64,000 nucleotides of DNA. Source: Serilophus lunatus (taxonomy: Eukaryota; Chordata; Aves; Passeriformes; Eurylaimidae). The stretch lies in contig VXBA01002400.1 in the NCBI GenBank assembly GCA_013399895.1, positions 752 through 64,751 of the forward strand, in the 5' to 3' direction. Numbering within the stretch: position 1 is the stretch's first letter; every line of letters begins with the position of its first letter. Shown one piece after another: positions 50,560 through 62,469 of this stretch. Position numbers and translations under genes: made by a program. Under the pieces are notes generated by a model. That model worked only from the letters and a program-made list of their open reading frames with translations, ran no database searches and was not told the DNA's origin.

Positions 50560-51195
50560 CCTTTGGCTCAACCAATTAAATTATTATCCTCCGAGGTGGA
50601 TGCACTTGATTCTTTAACCAAACTCGTAATTTGGTACAAGCTCCAAATGAAGTAAAGACTGAGCTGAAACCAGGCCAAAAACTTCTCTAGTTCCAATCTG
50701 TTGTCTGAAAACCCTCAGAGGAGCACAGTGACACAGTGAGCAGCAATGCACATGAGCTTGCAGCACTGATCATGCAAGTAGCACATGAATAACGGGTGGC
50801 CTTTCAAAGACTTATTGATCAAGGAACAAAGAAAGTTGTGGGTTACAAGGATTCTCGTGTATCCCTTTTCTACCCTATGTAACTTAGCTACAAGCTGACC
50901 ACTTTATGCCATAATTCACAGTCTAAGTGAGCCTTCTTCAAGTTCCCCTTGCTAAGCAGCCTGGCTGCAAGACGGTGATCTCCCCCTGGGCTGGAATCTC
51001 TCTCAAAGTTGCTCCATGAGGCCTTTCACCAACTGCAAATCTTTGGCAAGTGACCACTATAACTGACAACCTTGCATTCGAGTACACTACAATTTTGTCT
51101 TAGTAATCTTGATTTTTGTCTTGGTAACTTTGACTTTTGTCTTGTTCAAACGATTGTACAATATGATAATAGTAATACAGCCATTAAACATTGTT
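50560..51195 (+). mobile_element. Possible solo LTR of an endogenous retrovirus (tentative)
   Basis: The part 50930-51070 (GATCTCCCCCTGGGCTGGAA, then TTTGGCAAGTGACC) resembles the R/U5 portion of avian ERVL-type LTRs as I remember them. It is followed by a 21-bp period repeat (51093-51144) and an AT-rich end near 51190. No internal retroviral coding sequence is present, so it would be a solo LTR. Ends and target duplication were not confirmed, and the start coordinate is a guess. Confidence 0.35.
51093..51144. repeat. 21-bp tandem repeat, about 2.5 copies
   Basis: The unit TTTTGTCTTAGTAATCTTGA and its variant TTTTGTCTTGGTAACTTTGA are followed by a partial TTTTGTCTTG. Copies differ at two or three bases, so the duplication is not recent. 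It lies near the 3' end of the candidate LTR. Confidence 0.85.
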
Positions 51196-54100
51196 AAGAA
51201 GCAATTCGAAACCATCATATTTCAATTTAAAAAAATAAATTGTGACATAGCTTAAATGCCAAGAAGAATTACATATAATAACAGTTGGTTATTTCTTAGG
51301 TGAAATGTCTTTAGCTTAACCATTAAAAAAAAATCAAAAAGAAAATCTCATGAAGAATTAAAGGTAGAAGGCAAGGGAAAAAAACAATTTCCTTCCTCAC
51401 CATTTTCAAGCCTGTTTCTTAACAGCTTCTGTCTTGGAGAATAGGCCTCTTTCTCCAACTACAACAATAACAACAATTGCTTTTGCAAGAGAATTTTCTC
51501 CAATCCAGGAACAAGACAGATTTATCTTTTTGTCTTCTGATTCTACTTATAAAACACATCTTTTGGAGTGTCAGTCACTGCTCACCTCCTCTGTTTGCAG
51601 GCAAATAGGGCAGGCAAGAGGACATCACTTCTGCCATGCAGACTCAGACATTTCACCCTACCACAGGTTTTCTGTTCTACCTTTAGCTCTAATGCTAATT
51701 TTTGTTATTACCCAAGATCTTGGAAAGAGCCTTTTATTTAGTTACTGATACAGAAGAGGACTGTGTGTTCTTATTAACTTAGCTCTCACTAAAGAATGCT
51801 CAGGATATATGGATTTGTTGAGGTTTGTAATCTGTGAAGGCTACAAGCAGGGTAAATATTGTGACTGTATGAAGTACAACCAGTGTTACTTATGTTGAAC
51901 AAAGCCATATCCATGTTACTCCCAATGCAACCCGGGAGCAGAGTTAGTAGTTACTCAGTTATTACTCACGCATGAGTAGCTGGGATTGCCGTGTTACCTC
52001 TCAATAGAAAGTAAACAGAAAAAAAAAAAAAAAAAGATTTCCAACTTCTAATGTCAACAGTGATTATTTTTGTCTATTCTCTTGTGCAGTCAATGGCTGG
52101 GATGTGTGTGCGAGTGTGAAGAGTAAAGGACGTGTGACAACTTATTTGGAAAGGTCCATTGTGCTTATCTGATTTTGTAGTAATTTTGTGGACTAAAGTT
52201 ATTTGGGTAAAATTCTCCTCAAGAATATTAAAATATGAACAAGTCTACCATTTGGTACAATTCATTGGCTGAATCAGTCCTAGTACCATAAAATGTTCCC
52301 CTACTTTATCACATACTGTTACTTCTGCATTATTTATTGCACTATTCAGAAAAAGAGCACTACATATGAACAGTAAAATTGGAGGCATGAGTTTTGTGTA
52401 AGGTTCCTTATGATAACTTCTGTGCTTTTTATGGTTGCCTGTTCTTATTTTCTTAGAACCTGCAGCAGTGACAGAAAAGACAAAAAAGAGATTGAAACAG
52501 GAAAGAATTGCAATAAGTAAAATATTATTCTCTAGTAGAAAAACACTGGCTATTCTGCAGTGCTGATGTCCTCTTGAGATAAGAGCAGTAGAGGTTTAAT
52601 AACAAACCATATAGCTGAAAAGATAGCATTGACAAATAAGATTAAACTGCTCCGAAATTTTAGCAGGTATACTTTTGCCTCCTAAATTATTTAACAATTT
52701 TGAAAAACTCTTACAAGTTATTTGGTACAGGAATGAATGCTGCTTATTTGAAGTTTCCTCATTGTTTGAAGTTAAGCATGATTTGCTGTCATAGATGCCC
52801 TAACAAAATGTTATGCTGCACTCACAACTCCTGTTGACAGTAATGAACTTGTGCTAGTATTGTTCACATATGTTTTTCAAATTACACCACAGCAGCTTCA
52901 ACAGAAAGGCTTTCACTGTTAGAGGAGCATTGTGAAGAAATACATATGTGACTGGCCAAATCAGAAAAATTTTCCATCATAGAGCCATCTATAAGAAAAT
53001 ATTTTCATCATACTTTGTCATATAGACGAATACAAGAAAGCTGGTGACCCAGCACTTGGTGCTATTGCTTTTTGCCATTAAAACAGTGGCTGTTTTGCTA
53101 ATACATTAAGTTTCTCTCTCCTTGTTCCAGCAGTTGCCTTTGGCAGCAGATTTAATGATTACACAAAGACAAATGATTTGCCAAAGAACTGTCCTTGCTC
53201 TCCTTGCCTCTCTCTTGGAGCTAATGTGGGAAAGCCTCATAGCCTCAGCAGGGACCCCACTGCCAATACAGGGGGAGCAGAGCCACTCTGCCTTCACAAG
53301 CAGAAAGGAATTATACACCACGTTTCCCAGTACTGCTATCCAACAAAAATATCTAGGAGCTTATTATTAACCATGTTAATGTTTTAAGTGCCATACATAT
53401 TTTCCTCAGCTTTGTATTATATGCACTGTGCTAAACTGAAGCCATTTATTTTTATAGTCTGTAGTTCCATTTTCTGACTTGAGTCACTGAATCTTGTGAC
53501 TTGAATCTGTCATTTTTTTTGCTTTGTTGCAATATGACCCCTCCCAGTAAAGAGGGCTTCAGCCTTTTTTAAAGACAGTGAAATGCTCTGTGCTTTCATA
53601 AATAGAAATGTTTCAATTATTCTTTGATTCTTTTGCACCTCTGTAACATGATGGACTTTCATTTAGCAGACCATTTCCATATGAAAATATATCATTTGGC
53701 AACCCTGATGCAGACTTTTCTTCTGTTTATGTGAAATATGTAGCTGTTTCACCTACGTATTTTAACCCAGACTCTACATTCTTTACCATCATTCTTTGGT
53801 TCACAGGCTTAAAAAAACTCTCCTTAGATCTATTTCCCTGCTGTCATATTTTCCTTTAGATATATTCTGAAGAAAGCTTCCTTTTGTGAATTGAAAAATG
53901 TCATTGCGTGCTTTGTACAGTCTAATTTTTCTTCTTATTAATACCAATAATATAATGTATTTGAACACTGCAATATTTTCATAAGATTCATTGGGGGTCT
54001 ACCTTTTTCCTGCACTACTCTAATGTTCAGATAATGAAGCATGGGGGCTGGAATAGATAGCCTGCTGACCACCTGAACTCAGAAAGTTTAAAATGTATGA

Positions 54101-54422
54101 TTCAAAGCTGTTCGAGGGATATACCTTGGAAGAAAGATTCCTGTAGTGGTCTATCATTAACATCTAGACACCTCATACTGGAAAACTCTGCGGAAAGTAG
54201 AAATGCAATTGCTTCAAGTAGCCAAAAATACACATTCAGGCAAAATAGTAGGGACAGGCATAAGTTATTGAGCTGCATTTGTACTATCAATTGAGATATT
54301 TCAAGAAATTTCTTCTGTAAAGACTAAACATTTAGGTAGCTCAAAAATTAACAAGTAAATGAACCAAAATACTGCCTCTGGTATTTCTCATGAATGAGGC
54401 AGAAAATGGCACCAACAAATTT

Positions 54423-54455
54423 AAAAAAAAAAAAAAAAAAAGAGAGAGAGAGAGA
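54423..54455. repeat. A19 tract followed by (GA)7 repeat
   Basis: Nineteen adenines run directly into an AGAGAG dinucleotide run. No retroposed sequence was recognised upstream. Confidence 0.93.
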
Positions 54456-57354
54456 ATAAATGTAATATATCTACAATGAAACTTCCTAAGAAATTTTAGC
54501 CTCTGGAAATTAGGTGTCAAGAAAAAGGCATGAATTGGAATACAAGGAGCAGTAAGATCAACTGTAGATTAAATACTTTATTATCAGAAATTATTTCTTG
54601 AAAATATACCTATGATGGACAGACAACCGAAGGGGATTTTCAAAATTTCAAAATGCAAGTTTTATGGGAGCTACTAAGTATGCTTCTGCATAGTAGCATA
54701 AAAGATTCAAAACCAGTCATTTTCATCAGAACTGTCTTTAATAGTGTCTTGTCAAAAACTTCAAATGCAGAAAATTTTGTTCATGTATACTTACTTTGAA
54801 ACAGCTGTAGTCAATGAATATGAAGACATTACCTTTCCTTTGATTTCTTCTAGACTCTTTGTAGGTATTGCAGCCTAGGTATTTTCTGCAGACAGTCAGA
54901 AGAGATCCCCAGTCTCTTCTCACAGTCAAACCCAAAAGGTTCTTGGTCAAGTGGCTTATTAACTTCAATGAGGTTGAGGCTTGACTGATTTTTCAAAATA
55001 AAATTTACAAACAGCTGAACAAGAACTTGGTCTATACTACTTTAAAAGATATTTTTAATTATTAAAAAAAGAAGTTATTTTATTCCAAATGTATCTGTTT
55101 TTTTGCTATATTAAATATGCTCTGTATCTCCTTGCCATCTCACATCAAACATGCATTATTATTGCAAAGTGAGTCTTTCTGGCTTATTTTATCAATGTTA
55201 CAATGCACAAACTCTCTGCTGAGTATCATTTAATGTACATGGAAGCCCTGAGAATTTGCTTCTGTATGGAATACTGCTGCCAAGTCAGTCATCTGCACTT
55301 CAGAGGAATATAAAGTGGTAAAAATCAAATTCTATTTGACACCTTGATCATGCCTTGAGGCTACAAATCTCATGGTTTTTGATTAGTGAAAAACATTGTG
55401 GTTGTGAGAACAGGTGGAATATGACAATTCAAGATGTTCCTAAAATGTAGTAAAAGATAAATAGACTTCAGTGTCTTTGACAGGTACTTCTAAGAGGTAA
55501 CTACAATCACTTCAGTCTTGAAAGCTTTTTGACCATGAATGAAACTTCTGGTAATCCACAGACATTGGGATAAACCATCAGTTCTCGTGCATTATTTTTA
55601 GGCACACTAGTGTGCAGCCTACCCTCTCTGCTCCCCAGGCTATTGGGAGACTCCTTCTGCAGTTGGGAAGTTGGATGGGTTGCTATTTATCTCGTTGCGA
55701 AGTGGAGTTTTCTCACATAGCAAATCATCTCACATGGTGTTAACATTTCCCGTTCCCACTCATCAAAATACTTACCATGAAACAGATGCACCAAAGATGG
55801 ATCAAGTTTCAACTCATACTTTAGTTACGAGACTTCATTTTCAATAGATCTGTGTAGATCTACATAGGCACAATTCAGATAAGAAGATAAAGCTGAGCTG
55901 ACCAAGCAACCAGAAAACTACTGTTCTCTAAGGTTAGCTTAATTAAAATAATTCGTTCACTTTTCTCTCCTATATACTGAAACTATATGGTATTTGCACT
56001 GCCAATCAAAAGGAGAGGATATCAAGATTTTACCCTTTTTTTACTAGCTGTTCGTGGCCCCATGAGTTACTTCCTCCTGCAGCATCACTGCAGAATTTAA
56101 GTTTCTCGTATGTAGGAGAGTTTTCAGTGTTTTTGTGCTCTACATCAGAATAGGAACTCTCTGTTATATACAGAGCCTCCAGAGGAAGACTGTGCTAAAA
56201 GATGGGGAAGAAACAGAAACAGTGCAAAAACACCCAGTTGGATAGGTTTTCAAGAAGTATGGGTAGAGTGAAAGAAATCCAAAAGCAATGTTGAAGTCTA
56301 GTACTGCCATCTAATATTCTCCTATTTGTAATAATTCATCTTAAAAGAGGCAAAAGATTATAATTTAACATAGCTGAACTCTGCTTGCTTCCTTTGAAGA
56401 AGTTGTCCTGTTGATCCTCATAAATTCTGAACAGTCCAAAATGAGCATTATTGCAAGGTACACTAGTATGTTATCACCAGAACGAATCCTTTCAGTCATG
56501 AGTCCTCTAGAAATTTAAAAAAAAAAACTTTGCCTAGGAAAGATCACAAATTAAAGCCCCTGATTTTCACTAATCCATTCACCAGGAGTACCTTACTTCA
56601 AAACATAAGTAGTCATGACCTTTTATCACTACGAGAATAAGGAAAACTAATTTGACAGTTCTGCCTTCACTCTTCTTCGTTTTATATCAAAATAGCTCCT
56701 CTAACTTCACTGAGGCTGCTTCTGCTTTGTACCAGGTTTTGAAAATAATCATATCCAAATTCATTTATTTCAACAATGTCCACATTTTTCTTACACATTC
56801 TATGAAATTATGGAGCAACCACAAATGAGACCACGCCTGGTTTGTATATGCCCTTTGAACTGAAAAGCTAGATTGTATGCCGTGCAAACTCCCTTGATGG
56901 CTTGACAAGAAGGGATTCAATTTAGGTCTGCTGTTTGGAAGATATCCCTCTAACTTCTTTAAGCCCTTTCATTAGCATTAAGCAATCCTTTAATCAGTGC
57001 TTTCTGTTGTCCCATACAAGCCACAACATCCTAAAAAACTCATCCAAGGGGGCTGGTTTTGGACAGAGAAGACCAGCTTTTGCCAGCTCTGTGGCTTTAT
57101 GCTTCCATAGTTTTACTGCTTACTGCTTTGTACACATGCACCACGAAAGAAGAAAATATGCCTACAGAAGGTACAGCAGCCAATGACCTATTCAAAATAC
57201 AACCAGGCACTCAAGTATCAGCACAGAGACAGGAAACTTTTCAGAGTGTGTTCAGGGCTGCAAACAACAGCTTGCTAATTAAAGTCGTGCGTGATTAGTA
57301 CATATATACAGTACTATTGGTGCTATTTAATCTGTAACAGGGCTGGATACTAAT

Positions 57355-57401
57355 GCTGGTGCTTATAATTTAAATTTATATGCTGATGCATATAATTTAA
57401 A
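57355..57401. repeat. 20-bp imperfect direct repeat
   Basis: GCTGGTGCTTATAATTTAAA at 57355-57374 is repeated as GCTGATGCATATAATTTAAA at 57382-57401, with two differences and a 27-bp period. Probably a local duplication. Confidence 0.8.
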
Positions 57402-57473
57402 ACGGCTTACCTGCCAATTTTGTATGCAAAAAGTTATGTTGAGAAACAGACCGTAGTCCTTGTATATAAGAGA

Positions 57474-57540
57474 GCACATGTCTGTGACATGGGGACTCCT
57501 AAAGGAGTCTCCCTGTGATCCCCATATGCATTCATATGGG
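57474..57540. other. Cluster of two overlapping hairpins
   Basis: Arms 57474-57500 and 57503-57529 can pair at 19 of 27 positions plus one G-T wobble, with a 2-base loop. The inner 7 bp (GACTCCT/AGGAGTC) are perfect. A second perfect hairpin, CCCATATG at 57521-57528 with CATATGGG at 57533-57540, uses part of the same arm. The 2-base loop is small for a microRNA precursor, so a chance or template-switch origin is as likely. Confidence 0.5.
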
Positions 57541-60500
57541 TGCTGTGGCAGATTTCCTCAGCTTTAAGAAGATGAGGGTTTTTTACAGGTGAATCCTTAT
57601 TCTCTCTTTTCATATGCAATTATACCAAGTATAAGGACGAAATAGGAGAAAACCCACAATTCATCTGGTTTTGGGGGATGCTGCTTGCAATTTTAAGCCT
57701 AACATAATTTGATAATTATTTTCTTTCCATTGCTTTAAACAAAGCAGAGCTGATGAAATTTCTTGTCTACAATCATTTCAGATAAATCAAATAAATTACA
57801 TGACCAAAAGGTTACACAAATTATTTAAACATCTGAGTGAAATCTTATGGGACCCATAAACATTTCTCAATGATGAAACATAACAATAAGAGTTTTCTTC
57901 ACGGAGGTTATGCCGAGGTCCTCTTGGATTCTTTATATATAAAACCATAAAAAGTGATTCCTGGGATATATATATCAAACAAGGTTCCCTCTACTCCTTA
58001 CTTGTAGCTAATATTTCACTAAAATCTAATAGCATTATAGCCATAAACAATACAATAGTCTATATACAGGGATATGTTGAACATTTACTAAAGCATTGAA
58101 AAAATAGTATCTGGTTATTTGACCTACTTACAAAAAAATAAAAAACCCCACAAAAACCAACAAACAAAAAAAAAACACAAGTAATGGACTATGAGCTATA
58201 GATTATAATTTCTTTGAAGCATTACCTATCTGCTTTTCAGTGTCTGAACAGTGTGAATCACAAAAGGATTCTTAAACACTAAAATACAATGGAAAATGCA
58301 AAGATTATAAATTAAGCAGTTGCAGAACAGTTTATTCACATTTTTAACTGGTTCTTAGTGCCCTTTTCTCATTGTTATTTCAAAGTTCCCAAGCATGGCA
58401 TCACTTGTCTTTGTAGCAGCAGTTTTCCCAGTAACTACATTCTAACATCCATCAAGCATAGTATGATGAAGAAATAGCTTTACTCCACCTTTCCCCTCCT
58501 CCCAGGCTGAATACTTCTGTGGTTTATGAAATAAAATTAACAATAATACAGTAAAAATATTCTGCCACATGTGAACATTGGATTTGGATGTGCAATAGGT
58601 GCATGCAGAAATGCTAGTGGATGTTCATATCCTTACTTTACAGAACCTGATCTTGCATCTTTGAAATAAATAATAATTAAATCACTGCGTTTTTGTTTTT
58701 TTTTTTAGAAAATGCTTGTCTTGTGAGGTCGTTACACAGAAGTATCTGTTTTGTAGTATTTGTATGGGGTGATGAGACTTGTACCTGTAGCCACTGCCAA
58801 CGTATATATCCAGAGGTTTTTATTCTAGAAATAGACTTGATCACTTGCTTAGGAACAGATTACTACAGATTTCAGTATGTAAATGTTCCAGTATCAATTA
58901 TTTATGAGAGGAAAGTATTGAGAATGAACACCAAAACACAACCAACCGTGGAAAGATCTACAGTATCAACAAGGCTGATAGAGTTTTTCTTGTTGTTTTT
59001 GGACATAAATTGCGAATAGGAAATAGTGTTGTGCCATTCTGTCACAAAATTATAGATTTAAAACCACTATAATTCAAGCCCCAGTAAATGAAACTATTTT
59101 TTCTTGTCATCCCTCAGGACCACAATGTTATTATATAAGGGAAAAAGAGGAATAAGACATATTGTTTCTACAACTAATTCTCAAAAATATTTATGTATTT
59201 TATAAAAGCAGATCACCTAGGGGTAGTTTTTCTCTAGGTTGTATTGTTAAATATAGTCCCCCTAAATATATGTTTGCAATACTCCTGCTTTGAATAGACC
59301 TGCAACATCTCAGGAAAAAGAAATTGAATGTCAGCTATTTTGTGTCATCCTGTTGATAATTTGCAACTTCCACTGTTACACTTACATACACAGACACAAA
59401 GAAAATATTTCAAATATTTACTTCTTGTGTAAAACTAAATAATCTTTTGTGAAGTAAAAAACCCTCTTTCTCAGAAGAGTGAAATGTAGCAGGAAACTTA
59501 TTCTCAGTAAATCATTTGAAAGCATCACATGCAAAGGACATTTATCAACAGAACATGTGCAGTAAAACTGTATGAGAGATGGTTTTTTATTTTTTTATTA
59601 TTTCATTGGCTATAGGGTTCTAAAAATGAACCATTAGCAGTAGCTAGGTCATGTGGTAATTAAAATATTCGATGTTACCACAGTCAATGCACACTCCTTT
59701 TCAGATGGCTATGCTGGCCTTCACATAGGCCAGCACCTGTTCATCACCACATTAAAACAAACACCTTGGATTCTTTTTCAGGCAAGTAATTTACTGAGCA
59801 GATGCTACCATGAAACATCTTTGAAAGAGCACTAAATAAAGAAACCAAATCAAAACCACCTAGTATTTCAAATATACAGAGCTTTTTAGTTCAAATTTAG
59901 AAACCAAAAGTTATTCTTCAAATCTCATTGCCAAGATCTAGCTCAGAAGCATGAAAATATGTTTTCTGGACTAGAGATAATTTGTGTCTGGCTCTTTAAT
60001 GTGGTCATAACCTTACATACCCTAACAATAAAGCACACGTGATTTTTAGATCATGATGAACTCATTTCCCTGTAGTGGCAAAACAAAAGTTTGCATTTGT
60101 TGCTCCTTTACTACCCCTTGAAGCCCCTCAACTCATGAACCTACAGCTGTTCTTCACATAATTCTCATTTTTGGAATTGGCAATCTGCCAGCCAACAAGT
60201 CCCCACACTCGAATCAGAGTCAAGGTTCAGTGAGGGAAGGGTTTTTCCCATCCACACAGATGACAGAGACCCTGGCTTGATTTTGCCTTGCATCTTAAAT
60301 GCTGCCCATTGAGGTGAAGCAATGCAGGAAAACAAACAACAACAAACAAGCAAAAACCCCCCACAATCAGGTCTTATTTTGATGAATATAGTCAAGAAAA
60401 ATTCCATCTGTTTTTTGATGGGATTTTTAGGGAGAGATCAGGTGGTGGTTGTTTTTTTGGTTGTTTGGGATTTTTTCTTTTGTCCTTCTTTTGTTTGGGT

Positions 60501-62371
60501 ATTTATTGTAAGCCTTGGTTCTAAGCAAGTGTTTCATACTAAGACAAGGGCTTCACACTTGTTTGATAGCCAGCAGAGCTATTGCAAATATAACTAGCCT
60601 CAACCTAAACACGCCTATAAATCTCCTTGTTAGCACTATCAGATTTTGTAAAGGTTTTACCTGTAAACAGAATCAGATCAACAGATCATCTACAGAAAAC
60701 TTTTCTCTAGTCAGTGGAGATGCAGAATGTCCATACAGATTTGCCCTTCTCTTTTTTTTCTTACTTGGGAGGGACTCACTCAACCTTTGTCCAGTCTATC
60801 TTTGGTTTTCCAGCCATGGTAGTAGTTTTTCTGTCACTCCTAGTCTTTGAGAACAATACAGGGATGAATTGCTCCACTCGTATTTGATCAATAAGCATGA
60901 AAAAAATTTTATTTTTTCCTTTTCACCAAGCTGGCTATTTTATAACAGCTGGCGACAGCCTCCAAAAAGCTTAGATCCAGCTGCCAATCTTACTGGTTAT
61001 CTTGTCCTTGGGGCTATTCATTAGTGGAAAAGCAGCATGTGAGTGCTGATGTGTTTCTATAGCTCACATCCCCAAATACAATGAAAGCAGGTGAATTTAC
61101 AACATTGTCAAACCAGTCTATTTTAATGAGCTGAATCTAAATGTTTTGGTTAAAACTGTTATTTACCAGTTATGACAACAGGGTTTTAGTGAAAATTGAA
61201 AATATGTATAATAAAACACAAGAATGAAGAAGGAAATGACACAGTGGCCTGACTGAACAGGTATCCTGTGATGTCACAAAGGAGTCACAGTCAGAAAGAC
61301 CCTCGGGAGCACAGCTTTTGTGAACACGTTCTATGGTGCATACATTCCTTCCATGAGAAACACAGTAGCCTGGAAAAATTCATTTGGAGACCACCAATGC
61401 AGTCAAAGACATTTTTGAAAAACGTTTGCTTCTTACAGTCAGAATTTATGATCATGTACCTTCAAAGATAAAAATATTCCTCTGCACTCTGGGGAAAGGC
61501 TAGACGAAAGCCAAGCATGGAGCTTCTTTGAAGAATTTGACCCAGGAACAGGATTTCCAGCTTCTTAAAAATTGTTCTGTTGATTTGCCAGATTTAATGT
61601 GGGATACAACTTGCTGACTAGAAGTGATACTACACTGGGTCAGTTCCTTGGTATTCAGTACTTTGGTGTACAGTGGAAAAACTATACTACAGTTTGCCAA
61701 ATAAGGGAAGCTTATTGCCCCAGAAGGAAAAAACTGTTCCAGCACACCGTTGTCATGAGGTGATGATAACAACTTTCTCATGGAATTGAGAACTCTCTTA
61801 GAGCAGCATAAAATGAAACAGACTCAAAACACAGGTTGTCCTGTGGTTCACTTGGTTTCCTGATGAAAGAGGCAGTCCTGTGTCACATTAAAGTCTATCT
61901 GCACATACATTGCAAACTCTTCTATTTATTTAGTTATGGGCAAATTCCTCTGTGGGCAAGTTTTGAATATAATTTAAAGACCAGATCTGGCATTCTTTGA
62001 TGTGAATAATCAGCACTCAGGCCAATAGCAGTTTCCTAGTAGTACTGAAGGAGCAGTACACAAGTTAACCATCTTCCTTAACATCTGAAAGCTTTACCTT
62101 TACAAAGTGGAAATGAGTAGTGACACACTGCCATAGCTTGGAGAGCAACACAAAGGAGAATGGGAGGTGAATGTCTCTGCACATCTCCTGGAGTCAAAGA
62201 TAGTCGATGTCATGCTGCATCCAATGTTTATGTTGCCTTTGAATCCATACTCTGTCTGATCCCATGCTAGTCCTGCCATCAAGAGCAAAACTATTCCAGA
62301 GTGGACAGAACAGCAATTTTGGTATTACTGCCTTGATACACACCCCTTCGTATGTAGGTAGAGAGAATGTA

Positions 62372-62455
62372 CCACAGAATCAAAGACTGGTTGAGGCTGG
62401 AAAGGAACTTCTTGAAATCATCTAGTTCAAGCCACTATTAAAGCAAGGCCAGCCT
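62372..62455 (-). mobile_element. Short CR1 3'-end fragment
   Basis: The stretch starts CACAGAATCAAAGACTGGTT and continues GAGGCTGGAAAGGAACTTCT, TCATCTAGTTCAAGCC and AAAGCAAGGCCAG. It is the reverse complement of a CR1 3' terminus. Only about 85 bp remain, with no coding part. Confidence 0.8.
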
Positions 62456-62469
62456 GTGAGTTTTTCATT

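Larger units (their letters stand above)
48600..62370. other. AT-rich non-coding stretch with no recognisable gene
   Basis: About 13.7 kb with short frames only. Visible structure is A12 at 48621-48632, a possible LTR at about 50560-51195, A17 at 52019-52035, an A19 plus GA repeat at 54423-54455 and a 14-bp palindrome at 55602-55615. There is also a 20-bp imperfect direct repeat at 57355-57401, a hairpin cluster at 57474-57540 and an A/C-rich tract at 58130-58185. The minus-strand frame 61781-61500 (93 codons) and the plus-strand frame 58693-59019 (108 codons) show no motif I recognise. Confidence 0.6.

Noticed and set aside
55602..55615. 14-bp palindrome GCACACTAGTGTGC
   Set aside because: Perfect, but short; palindromes of this size can occur by chance and no other feature surrounds it.
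58693..59019. 108-codon plus-strand frame with Cys-rich start
   Set aside because: The CxCxxC-like residues do not form a recognisable zinc-binding pattern and the start follows a T-rich run; treated as chance.
61500..61781. 93-codon minus-strand frame that looked protein-like
   Set aside because: No recognised motif, no ATG-linked context, no neighbouring exon and no similarity I can name; probably chance.
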